Assembly: GCA_035299425.1 (NCBI GenBank)
Contig: DATGWP010000167.1
Span: forward strand, 36,318-100,317
DNA length: 64,000 nt
DNA from: Bog-950 sp035299425
GTDB taxonomy: Bacteria > Bacteroidota > Bacteroidia > Chitinophagales > LD1
Direction: 5' to 3'
Part shown: piece after piece, positions 54,785-62,302 of the stretch
Position numbering within the stretch: the stretch's first letter is position 1
Layout: the number at the start of each line of letters is the position of its first letter
The notes under the pieces: model-generated
The model's input: the letters and a program-made list of their open reading frames with translations, nothing else
Database searches by the model: none
Told to the model about the DNA's origin: nothing
Program-made: the position numbers and the translations under genes

Positions 54785-55414
54785 CTAATCCAATTTCAGT
54801 TTCTTCTTCCAAACGCTGGTGTAATATATGATTACAGGAAGGCCCAGTGCGGTTGGCAGCAGCCAGACAATCCAGCCCGGCTTAACAAAATTTATGTTCA
54901 CTACGACAAAGGCGGTTACAGTAGCTATGTAGCTCCCCATCATATTGCCAAGGTGTGCCAGCACCCTGCGGCGGCGCGCTTCCTTTATCTTCTCCTCTCC
55001 CATCAGTTGCGGACGTATAGCATTAAAAAGCAGGTAAAGCAGTAAGGTACCAAACGCTACCAACACTATTTGCCGGGTGTAGAGCATATACAAAGCGGTG
55101 CCTGATGAGAATAACACCACCGCCCAATCGAACCACTTAAATTTTGCATCGCGGTTTTTAAGCGCCCGGTAGCCAAAGTAGTTAAGGTAAAAGCTGAACA
55201 TAGCTATAGCCAGCAAAAAGCCATTGCCCTTGGCAATAGCTATTACAAAGGCACTAAACGCCACAAGCAGCATACAGTAAAAAAACACAAGCCCGCTGCG
55301 CTTATGCACCTTGCCGCCCTTGGTCGTAAGTATAGCTACCAGCCCGCTAAGCAATGCTGTGCCACCGGCCGCTATGTGGGCATATAAAAATAGTTTGAGG
55401 GCCAAATCTCTCAT
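54785..55414 (-). CDS. multi-pass membrane protein, DUF2306-like
   Basis: 209 residues with about six hydrophobic helices, starting LALKLFLYAHIAAGGTALLSGLVAILTTKGGKVHKRSGLVFFY. The early AHI and KVHKRSG motif fits the DUF2306 family of small inner-membrane proteins, whose function is unknown. A basic loop (EEKIKEARRRRVLAHLG) precedes the last two helices, and the protein ends WKKKLKLD. Its start overlaps the stop of the DinB-like gene by 4 bases (ATGA), so the two are coupled. A broken copy of its 3' end lies between the dsbD paralogues. Confidence 0.65.
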   Translation of the reverse strand: MRDLALKLFLYAHIAAGGTALLSGLVAILTTKGGKVHKRSGLVFFYCMLLVAFSAFVIAIAKGNGFLLAIAMFSFYLNYFGYRALKNRDAKFKWFDWAVVLFSSGTALYMLYTRQIVLVAFGTLLLYLLFNAIRPQLMGEEKIKEARRRRVLAHLGNMMGSYIATVTAFVVVNINFVKPGWIVWLLPTALGLPVIIYYTSVWKKKLKLD

Positions 55415-55899
55415 ACCCTTGCTGCCCTCCAGGCGTTAAGGTTACGCTGCATCTGGCGGATATGTATCGGCACATGCCCTTCGTAGGTTTTTAGCCAGTC
55501 TTCAAAGGTCATTACTCCGTTTTCACTATGGTTGATGGTTGCCGTTTGCCAGGTAGCTTCATCAACTGTTTTAATAAGCTCGTAACTCGCTTTGCGCAGC
55601 CATTTAAACAGCTCCAGCGCATCTTCTACACTTTGGTTGTGGTAGCCCAGGTTTTTAGCCCAAAGGTTCTCATCATAGCCATATACTCCGCTACCCGGTT
55701 CGGCTATAAAACGGCGGCAACGCACATACGAGTTAGCCTCACTATCGGCTATATGCAGCAGCACCTCGTGTATGCTCCATTTATCGGGCGCGGGCTTCCA
55801 TTGCCACATCTCGCGCGGAAACTCCTTCAGGGCATCTACCAATAAATAATAGGCGTTACCATACGATTCTATCAGGGTGTTGCGCTGGGTGGTGGTCAT
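55411..55899 (-). CDS. DinB-family protein
   Basis: 162 residues. The pattern WQWKPAPDKWSIHEVLLHIADSEANSYVR (about 31-59) includes the WSxxEVxxHxxDxE signature of DinB proteins, and HVPIHIRQMQRNL near 140-152 gives the closing His pair. The three histidines should form the metal site of a four-helix bundle. DinB proteins include thiol-dependent hydrolases and transferases; the target here is unknown. It is the first gene of a minus-strand unit with the DUF2306-like gene and dsbD copy 2, so it may act in thiol chemistry together with them, which is speculation. Confidence 0.82.
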   Translation of the reverse strand: MTTTQRNTLIESYGNAYYLLVDALKEFPREMWQWKPAPDKWSIHEVLLHIADSEANSYVRCRRFIAEPGSGVYGYDENLWAKNLGYHNQSVEDALELFKWLRKASYELIKTVDEATWQTATINHSENGVMTFEDWLKTYEGHVPIHIRQMQRNLNAWRAARV

Positions 55900-55930
55900 G
55901 CTTTAAAAATATAAAACTGCCGTAAAACAA

Positions 55931-55961
55931 AACATCCGAAGTTGGAAAAACTTCGGATGTT
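55931..55961 (-). terminator. intrinsic terminator after purQ
   Basis: 12-base stem AACATCCGAAGT (55931-55942) pairs with 55950-55961 around a 7-base loop. On the minus strand the stem is followed by TTTGTTTTA, which fits termination of purQ, whose stop is at 55984. There is no T run on the plus strand. Confidence 0.8.
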
Positions 55962-55983
55962 GTATAATGCAGAATAGCAATCT

Positions 55984-56703
55984 TTACGAATAAAGCACTG
56001 TCATCTCCAGCACCTTGCTTATCAGCGATTCAAACAGAATTTTACCATCGGTGTTAGATAATGCTTTCTCTGATGCACGCTCAGGGTGTGGCATCATACC
56101 AAATACATTTTTACCGGCGTTGCATATACCGGCTATATTATCTATGGAACCGTTAGGGTTAGCCTCATCTGTTATATCACCGTTTTCATCGCAATACTTA
56201 AACAGTATCTGGTCATTATCATAAAGTGATTTAAGCGTCTCTTTATCGCAGTGGTATCTTCCATCGCCATGGGCAATAGGAATTTTCAACGGCTCGGTAG
56301 CGTCTACCTTACAGGTTAGCAGGGCCTTGGTTGTTTGGGTAGCCAGGTATACATTCTTGCACTCGTATTTCATGCTCTCGTTACGCAGCAAGGCGCCGGG
56401 CAACAGGTGACTTTCGCACAAAATCTGGAAACCATTGCACACACCTAACACCTTTCCGCCACCGTTGGCAAATTGTATCACCGATTCCATTACCGGCGAA
56501 AAACGGGCAATAGCACCGGTGCGCAGGTAATCGCCATAGCTAAAACCGCCGGGCAGTATAATACAATCATCATTGGTAAAATCGCTCAGGTCGGTATCCT
56601 TGTGCCAAATGTAACGCGCCTCGCAGCCCATTACTTCTTTCACTACATGATACATATCTCTGTCGCAATTAGAACCGGGGAAAACAACAATGCCAAACTT
56701 CAT
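55984..56703 (-). CDS. purQ: phosphoribosylformylglycinamidine synthase, glutaminase subunit
   Basis: 239-residue class I glutamine amidotransferase that feeds ammonia to PurL in the fourth purine step. It opens with FGIVVFPGSNCDRDM, has LPGGFSYGDYLRTGAIARFSP (oxyanion region), the nucleophile Cys in GVCNGFQIL near residue 92, PIAHGDGRYH, and the catalytic His-Glu in MMPHPERASE near 215. Length is typical (220-240). It is the last gene of a three-gene minus-strand run, 27 bases after the DUF6427-like gene, and ends at a clear terminator. The purL partner is not in this window. Confidence 0.93.
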   Translation of the reverse strand: MKFGIVVFPGSNCDRDMYHVVKEVMGCEARYIWHKDTDLSDFTNDDCIILPGGFSYGDYLRTGAIARFSPVMESVIQFANGGGKVLGVCNGFQILCESHLLPGALLRNESMKYECKNVYLATQTTKALLTCKVDATEPLKIPIAHGDGRYHCDKETLKSLYDNDQILFKYCDENGDITDEANPNGSIDNIAGICNAGKNVFGMMPHPERASEKALSNTDGKILFESLISKVLEMTVLYS

Positions 56704-56730
56704 GGTAAAATTTTATGATTAGGTGATGAA

Positions 56731-57738
56731 TTAAAACAGGTTTAAATACACGAAAAACTGCGCAAATAGCACCAGCAAAAGTAAAATTAAGTGGCTTACT
56801 TCCGATACCAGGTTTCTTTTTATTTGCATAAGCACCATGGCCGAAATTATGCCCAGCGGAAGGGCCAGCAACACCAGGTGGCTAAGGTCAATTGACTGCT
56901 GCAACAGTATGGCCGCCAGGGTAAGCACAATTAACACTACCAGCGCATTGGCAAATTTGCGCACCTGTATTAGCGAACTATACAACGAAGCTGGTAATAA
57001 TGTTAAACAGACTACTGTGCAAAAAGCAATACTGCCAAGCATAGTTTTGTCAGCAAGACTAAGCACAGGCATTACCAGCCAGCCGCTATTGTGCATATTC
57101 ATCATGTCGGGCAGCAGGATAGCCACATTATCATTCCAGAAATAAAATGTAAAAACCACCAGTATAGGCGAAAAGAAGCCCAGGGGTAAAATGGTCCATT
57201 CCCGATAGTTAAAGGGCCGCACAATAGCCAGCCCTATGTAGGCAAACAAAAACAGCAACATGCAGGGGAAGTAAAACAAGCCAGCAATGGCTACCAGAAA
57301 ACCAATATCAAACACATCGCCATACGATTTCTCCTTTTTAGCTATAGCAAACAAACGGCCTGTAGCCAGTATTACAAATGTAAGCGCCAGCAATGCCGGT
57401 GTAAGCAATAATGCCTGTTTAAAAAACGAGGCAAACAGAAGAAACAATGCACCGGCCACATAGTTTTTCTTAGCTAGTATTTTGTTGCCGTTTACAATAC
57501 CGTTAATAATAAGTGCCTGTATAAAGCAAAGCACTGCTGCCAGCACGGCACTTATAGCGGTATAATTAGCCCCCAGGTTTTTTAGCGGCGCAAACAGCAG
57601 GGCACTCAGTGGTTCACTATGTTCAAACACAAATGCGGTATCTACCGGCACAAACCACAGGCACACCCTGAACCCCACCAGGTAAATAATATATGCTGCT
57701 ACTACTGCGGGGCTGTTAGATTTAAAGAAAGAGAACAA
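56731..57738 (-). CDS. multi-pass membrane protein (DUF6427-like)
   Basis: 335 residues, nearly all in hydrophobic helices (about nine to ten). It starts MFSFFKSNSPAVVAAYIIYLVGFRVCLWF and has the loop NYREWTILPLGFFSPILVVFTFYFW near 175-200, which resembles the Bacteroidota-specific DUF6427 group. No catalytic motif. It lies 40 bases after the preceding secreted-protein gene and 27 before purQ in the same direction, so the three are probably co-transcribed. Function unknown; flippase or polymerase-like topology cannot be claimed from the sequence. Confidence 0.6.
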   Translation of the reverse strand: MFSFFKSNSPAVVAAYIIYLVGFRVCLWFVPVDTAFVFEHSEPLSALLFAPLKNLGANYTAISAVLAAVLCFIQALIINGIVNGNKILAKKNYVAGALFLLFASFFKQALLLTPALLALTFVILATGRLFAIAKKEKSYGDVFDIGFLVAIAGLFYFPCMLLFLFAYIGLAIVRPFNYREWTILPLGFFSPILVVFTFYFWNDNVAILLPDMMNMHNSGWLVMPVLSLADKTMLGSIAFCTVVCLTLLPASLYSSLIQVRKFANALVVLIVLTLAAILLQQSIDLSHLVLLALPLGIISAMVLMQIKRNLVSEVSHLILLLLVLFAQFFVYLNLF

Positions 57739-57778
57739 GAGAAATTAGTTTGGGGTTAGGTGGTTTAAGCAGCAAATT

Positions 57779-59218
57779 TTAAAAGGCAATTTTAACCAAT
57801 CGGAGCGCATTGCCTTTATAGCTGGGCAGCACCACCTCGTTGGGCGATATCTGCTTGCCCAGTTTAGGCATTAGCATAATGTCTTTCTCTTCCTGGTTTA
57901 ATAGGGTGGTGCGGTCGTAGCGGCCCATACTGCCCAGCACATACTCGTTCAATACACCACTGGCCGAGATATCATCCAGGTAGATAAACCGTAGTTTCTC
58001 CTTTTCATTCATTAGCAAAAACGAAGAGTAAGTACCATTGTCATCTTCACTGGCTTGCTTTTTACGCATTACCGAACTCCACTCCATTCTGCCATCAGGG
58101 GTTATAGAGAAAGCGATGATATCGTTAAATTGAAAAATTTCAGACGTACGGTAGCTGTTGTAGCCGGGCTGAATGCCTATAGGCACTACCTGCTCACGCG
58201 AGTCTTTAATAAACGACTCGGCTACTATCAGGGCACCCCCATCGTTACGCAACATGCTGCGACGTATGTTAAAGGTGTACAGACTTTGGTTGGTCACATT
58301 TTCGCGGCCGGTAAGTTCGCCAATAAATTCTTTCGAAAATTGGGTGTAATTAGTGCGCACCGGTGTGCCATTGGCGGGGTCAAAACTGGCATACAAAAAA
58401 CCATGTGCCGCCGGTTCAGCTTCGCCACGGCCCCCATCATAAAAAGCCGTCATTACCAGGTTTCCGTTCTTGTTATCTATCTCAAACACCGGCTCGTTAA
58501 ACAAGCGCCTTTCGGTAGTTATGCTATAGTTGGCCAGTTCGCCGTGCGTGTCAAAACGGAATACATCGTATTGCGCACCCGCTACCTCACTCTCGGGCTT
58601 CAGCAACAAAAAAGTATTACCCTGGTTATCTATCAGTGTTTTAGAGTCCTCCAGTTCGCGTTCGCTGCGGTTAATAGGTTGTGTTTTGTTATACAGCACA
58701 TTCAGCGTATGGCTTACACCCAAAAAACGGATACTCTCTATCCGCCCACCGCTAAAATAAGGGTAATACACCATCAGGTACGATTGGTCTATCGACTGCT
58801 TAAAGCGCAGGTTAGCCGCCACCAACTCCTTCCGGTCTACTATCGAGTCTATCAGCACCGGTTTGCCTATCTCTACAAACTTAGAGTTTACCGGCTGGGC
58901 GTATAGCAGCGAGCGTTTCTTATCCTGTTCCAGGTAAAAGATAACCGCACCGGTTTTGTTCAGCATAATATACTGCAGCGGTCCATCCTGGTTTTTAAAG
59001 GCAATGGTTTTGGTTGTCTCCAGCTTTAGCTCTTGGCCGTAAACATGTATCACATCCTCCATGCCATACAGGCGCACCACTATGCCATCGTTGTTTTTGC
59101 CTATCACCTTAAATTTGCCCGACTTAGCAGGCATCTTGCTGGGGTTAGATACCTCTACCAGCTGCGCGCTGGCACCAAGGGTTATTAATAGAAGCACTAA
59201 ACCTGCAAGCCTTTTCAT
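57779..59218 (-). CDS. secreted protein of unknown function, possibly a beta-propeller
   Basis: 479 residues with signal peptide (MKRLAGLVLLLITLGASAQ). The mature part is a run of beta segments with alternating hydrophobic strands (VVRLYGMEDVIHVYGQELKLE, AVIFYLEQDKKRSLLYA, QSYLMVYYPYFSGG, FRFDTHGELANYSI, NGNLVMTAFYDGG, FSITPDGRMEWSSVMRK), similar to six- or seven-bladed propellers. There is no lipobox and no T9SS tail. It is the first gene of the run that ends with purQ, downstream of the REP-like region. I do not recognise its family. Confidence 0.6.
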   Translation of the reverse strand: MKRLAGLVLLLITLGASAQLVEVSNPSKMPAKSGKFKVIGKNNDGIVVRLYGMEDVIHVYGQELKLETTKTIAFKNQDGPLQYIMLNKTGAVIFYLEQDKKRSLLYAQPVNSKFVEIGKPVLIDSIVDRKELVAANLRFKQSIDQSYLMVYYPYFSGGRIESIRFLGVSHTLNVLYNKTQPINRSERELEDSKTLIDNQGNTFLLLKPESEVAGAQYDVFRFDTHGELANYSITTERRLFNEPVFEIDNKNGNLVMTAFYDGGRGEAEPAAHGFLYASFDPANGTPVRTNYTQFSKEFIGELTGRENVTNQSLYTFNIRRSMLRNDGGALIVAESFIKDSREQVVPIGIQPGYNSYRTSEIFQFNDIIAFSITPDGRMEWSSVMRKKQASEDDNGTYSSFLLMNEKEKLRFIYLDDISASGVLNEYVLGSMGRYDRTTLLNQEEKDIMLMPKLGKQISPNEVVLPSYKGNALRLVKIAF

Positions 59219-59339
59219 GTGGTGCTAAATTAGCTTTTAGCGGGTATATGGCATAATGGCGATTCTGTTTGTTAAAAACGAGGCTACGAATTTAACCTAT
59301 AAATGATGTGGCAACTATAAAGGCGCTTGAAGTATGTAA

Positions 59340-59372
59340 GGGGTGGTCTCTTTTTAAAAAACAGACCACCCC
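59340..59372. other. GC-rich hairpin of unknown role
   Basis: GGGGTGGTCT (59340-59349) pairs with AGACCACCCC (59363-59372); the loop CTTTTTAAAAAAC can extend pairing inward. The placement, 120 bases upstream of a start codon and far from any stop, does not fit a simple terminator of an annotated gene. It could be a small RNA end or part of a repeat element. Confidence 0.55.
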
Positions 59373-59659
59373 CTATCTTCATATATATTTGACAATCAGG
59401 ATTTAGTAATTTTTTACAGACCACTGGGTAAAAAAATGGACGGCTACAAGGAGAAATAAATTTTTACCCCGTTTAAGTAAAATTTGTTTTTAGTCAATAC
59501 TGCTCTTTGGCATTTATTGCCCGCTTGTTTCCTCCCGATTTTTATCGGTAGCCCACTTGCATTTACTGGCTGTTCTATAACCTTTCTTACTTGTATTCTC
59601 TCAATACTAACTACGCCCCCCACTGGGCTTAGGCAGTGCATATACCTGTTCGAAACATC

Positions 59660-59775
59660 CTATAATATCGGTCGGTCCCTACGGGGCTCAATATTTTTCT
59701 CCATTAATAACCCCGGGTTGAAACCCGGGGTTACCATATACATCGTACCTACGGAACTAAATGCACGCACCACAT
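59660..59775. repeat. REP-like dispersed palindromic element (putative)
   Basis: Central hairpin AACCCCGGGT-TGAA-ACCCGGGGTT (59709-59732) flanked by two related motifs 70 bases apart, GTCCCTACGGGGCT (59675-59688) and GTACCTACGGAACT (59745-59758). The layout of a strong hairpin between GTNCCTACGGNNCT half-sites resembles dispersed palindromic elements that I have seen in intergenic regions of Bacteroidota. Only one copy is noticed in this window, so its repetitive nature is inferred. Confidence 0.55.
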
Positions 59776-59841
59776 AACAATGTTTAGAACACTTATGGGC
59801 ACCCTACGCCGAGTGAGCCCTTGTATCGTTATACTGCTTTG

Positions 59842-61920
59842 TTACAGTACCGAAAGCCTGGCTTTAAATGCCTTACCGGATACCTCAACTGTTAGGATAT
59901 AAATGCCTGTTTCCAACATTAGTGCCTCAGTGTTTAGATCTATAACTCCATCTTGACCTAAGGCAACGTCAATCTTCGTAATAAATCGACCATCAATAGA
60001 GCAGATAGAAACACTTGCCGTACCGGTAGATAAATACGCTTTCGGAATTACAACCTTGAATGCATTATTTGCAGGGTTAGGATAAACAAGTAACATTATT
60101 TCATCTTCATTATTTGCTATTTCTTCCATACCTACTGTTCCTCCTGTACCATTATTAGCTCCCGAAAAACTGGTAAACGGGCTTACTACACCCCGGCACA
60201 AGCTGAGGGCCGCAATCTCCTTCCGTATATCATTGGCAATCTGCGTGTTGCTCAAATTCAAATAATACTGAGTCATCAGGTAATCAATTTTACCCTGCGT
60301 CCAGATTTTAGGCAGAAAGCTATTCTCTTCAATCAACGAATCGGTAAGATTTAGCATATATTGATAACTCACAGGATTACCAAATGCAGTTCCGTTCATT
60401 GTTACTGTAACAGGCCCGGGAGCAGTATATCTTCCCGTAACTATTAACTGCTGGCCCTTATACAGGTTTGGCAATGGATTAGGATATGTTTGAAATACCA
60501 CAGGGGGATTATAGGTTATGGTGGTATTAAGTAAAACAGGATTTTGTATTGTAGTGTAAAAATTACTGATAGCTGTTGCTACATTGCTGGTAGTTAAAAA
60601 TGCTGCGGAGCCATTGTTTTGGGTAGCCAATTCGGTAAGTAAATTTGTATTTACATCGCTCCCTATACCAAATACATGTAGGTTAATATCCGGAGCTGTG
60701 TTAGTAATCAAATTTTTAACATGCGCTATTAATTGTGTTGAATTCGTAATTCCGGCACTAGGCTGTCCATCAGTGAAAAAAATAATGATTTTTGCACGGC
60801 TTGATCCTGAGGCGCTATACATAGGAACGGCTTTATCAAACGAACCTGAAATATTTGTTGATCCGGATGCACTTATTCCATTTATATAATTGAGCGCGGT
60901 ATTTTTATTTTGTATGGTATAGTTTAAAAACTGCGGAGACAATGATTCTGCAACATCATCAAACTGCACAATATTAAATCTGTCCCCGTTGTTAAGGTTG
61001 TTTACAATAAATTCAGCGGCTTCGTTTGCCTGGGCCATTTTGGTCCCACTCATGCTGCCTGAGTGGTCTATTATCAAAACAAAATCCTTCCCTATAATAT
61101 CTATTGCGCTTTCCGAATTTGGCTCAACTATAAAAGTGAAGAAGCCATTAATTGTATCGCACATTTCAATACTATCCGGGTAAAAAGTACTGAATCCGAA
61201 AAAACCTAAGCTATCAGGGTGCAACAGATATTCGAATGAAAATGCTGTGCCGAAAGGAGTGTTTAATAAGGTTTTGCTGAATGATGCCTGGGTAGTGCCT
61301 GGTGCTGAAACTGCAACATTGTATCCACGGGGTAATATGCTATCTATAATTCTATAGGAATTAATAGAAACACTGAATTCCGCGCTGCCAATAGTTGGCT
61401 GTATTAGGTTATATCTGCCGGGATATGAAAAGGAAACATAATTATTTCTATAAGATAACAACTCTACATAAGTGAGCTCTATCATGATGCTGTCGCCAGG
61501 TGCAATTGAAAGGTCTACAGGAAAGTACAGTGGCGTATGCCCAAGAAAAGTATCTAGTAAGGCGGGTGTATAAATTGTTACCGCTGAATCGGCATTAAAC
61601 GTCGAGTCCTGAGGTGCTGCAATTAGCGAAGCCGTTTGCCAACCGTTATAGTTCCAGCGTATTTTCGTTGCGGCTGCACTTTCCCGCATGGGAAAGGCAT
61701 ATTTAAAGCCAGTAGTATCGTTTGTGTTGTTTATAAAAAGCTGGGTTGTAATGGTGGTAGCTATTTGATTATTTATATCTATAGCAGTAAAGGATTTTTT
61801 TAATTCAAACGCTGTAAACGTATTGCCTGCGCTGTCGATATCTGCGATTGCGACCCCTTGAGAGGAAGCATTCTGCATTAGAATAAGACAGAAAATTATA
61901 AGGGTATATATCTTTTTCAT
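59842..61920 (-). CDS. VIT and VWA domain protein with T9SS sorting domain
   Basis: 692 residues with signal peptide (MKKIYTLIIFCLILMQNASSQ). The N-terminal VIT domain (about 35-180, similar to inter-alpha-trypsin inhibitor heavy chains) includes ATTITTQLFINNTND and YAFPMRESAAATKI. The VWA domain (about 275-450) has the metal-ion site in IIDHSGSMSGTKM, GDRFNIVQFDD and IIFFTDGQPSAG. A linker with a helical segment (IWTQGKIDYLMTQYYLNL) leads to the type A sorting domain (about 615-692, VYPNPANNAFKVVIP ... GIYILTVEVSGKAFKARL). It is a likely T9SS cargo that binds ligands at the cell surface through the metal site. It has its own -7 element and no partner genes. Confidence 0.87.
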   Translation of the reverse strand: MKKIYTLIIFCLILMQNASSQGVAIADIDSAGNTFTAFELKKSFTAIDINNQIATTITTQLFINNTNDTTGFKYAFPMRESAAATKIRWNYNGWQTASLIAAPQDSTFNADSAVTIYTPALLDTFLGHTPLYFPVDLSIAPGDSIMIELTYVELLSYRNNYVSFSYPGRYNLIQPTIGSAEFSVSINSYRIIDSILPRGYNVAVSAPGTTQASFSKTLLNTPFGTAFSFEYLLHPDSLGFFGFSTFYPDSIEMCDTINGFFTFIVEPNSESAIDIIGKDFVLIIDHSGSMSGTKMAQANEAAEFIVNNLNNGDRFNIVQFDDVAESLSPQFLNYTIQNKNTALNYINGISASGSTNISGSFDKAVPMYSASGSSRAKIIIFFTDGQPSAGITNSTQLIAHVKNLITNTAPDINLHVFGIGSDVNTNLLTELATQNNGSAAFLTTSNVATAISNFYTTIQNPVLLNTTITYNPPVVFQTYPNPLPNLYKGQQLIVTGRYTAPGPVTVTMNGTAFGNPVSYQYMLNLTDSLIEENSFLPKIWTQGKIDYLMTQYYLNLSNTQIANDIRKEIAALSLCRGVVSPFTSFSGANNGTGGTVGMEEIANNEDEIMLLVYPNPANNAFKVVIPKAYLSTGTASVSICSIDGRFITKIDVALGQDGVIDLNTEALMLETGIYILTVEVSGKAFKARLSVL

Positions 61921-61937
61921 GTGGCTATGGTTTAAAT

Positions 61938-61945
61938 CAAAGGTA
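61938..61945 (-). promoter_or_regulatory. -7 promoter element of the VWA gene
   Basis: TACCTTTG on the minus strand is an exact TAnnTTTG match 17 bases before the start codon at 61920. A possible TTTG at 61960-61957 is only 11 bases further up, so the -33 half is uncertain. Confidence 0.42.
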
Positions 61946-62219
61946 AGTTCCTATTTCAAAAAACACGAATATCAATTGTCATAGAATTGTAAATTTTTCC
62001 AATAAGATGATTTGAACCATATAGCCAGCAGAAACTTTAAATAAACAGAGTTAGCGTCACCTGTAAGTATTCTACACAGCAACATAGCTACATATATCAT
62101 TACCAAAATCAGGTAAAATCTCATTTGCGGGTAAGTTGCAGGGTATGTACAGAAAGTGTACAAAGGTGTGTACACGGTTTTTTTACAACTACCTGACACA
62201 AAATAGATTATGCCCAAAA

Positions 62220-62247
62220 GGTATGTACATGATTATCTGTACATACC
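62220..62247 (-). terminator. probable terminator of the ABC permease operon
   Basis: GGTATGTACA (62220-62229) pairs with TGTACATACC (62238-62247) around an 8-base loop. On the minus strand the stem is followed by TTTT. It lies 56 bases past the permease stop. The stem is AT-rich for a terminator, and the arms recur elsewhere in the gap, so a protein-binding site is an alternative. Confidence 0.5.
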
Positions 62248-62302
62248 CTGGTTTAGTGCATATAGCTATTGGTACTTAGGTCCACAAAAAAGAGTGTGAT
62301 AA

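Larger units (their letters stand above)
59219..59841. other. 623-base gene-free region with several palindromes
   Basis: No credible gene. It holds a 10-base-stem hairpin at 59340-59372, a small CCGAT-TTTT-ATCGG hairpin at 59535-59548, and the REP-like element at about 59660-59775. A 97-codon open frame at 59484-59777 overlaps the repeat and is judged non-coding. The region lies upstream of the operon that ends with purQ, and downstream of the VWA gene. Confidence 0.75.
61921..62302. other. 382-base intergenic region with repeated GGTATGTACA motif
   Basis: No credible gene; an 81-codon open frame at 61972-62217 on the minus strand lacks a matching domain or signal. The region holds the -7 element of the VWA gene (61938-61945) and three copies of GGTATGTACA: at 62142-62151, 62220-62229 and, inverted, 62238-62247. 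Confidence 0.7.

Noticed and set aside
58055..58906. 283-codon open frame opposite the putative beta-propeller gene
   Set aside because: Antisense shadow; the opposite strand has a signal peptide and consistent beta structure, this one has nothing recognisable.
59484..59777. 97-codon open frame on the plus strand
   Set aside because: Its second half is a translation of the REP-like repeat, it has no convincing signal or domain, and its first half crosses other palindromes. Open frames through such repeats arise by chance and are often miscalled as genes.
61972..62217. 81-codon open frame on the minus strand between the VWA gene and the ABC permease
   Set aside because: No recognisable domain, odd composition, and it overlaps the repeated GGTATGTACA motifs and lies just upstream of the VWA promoter.
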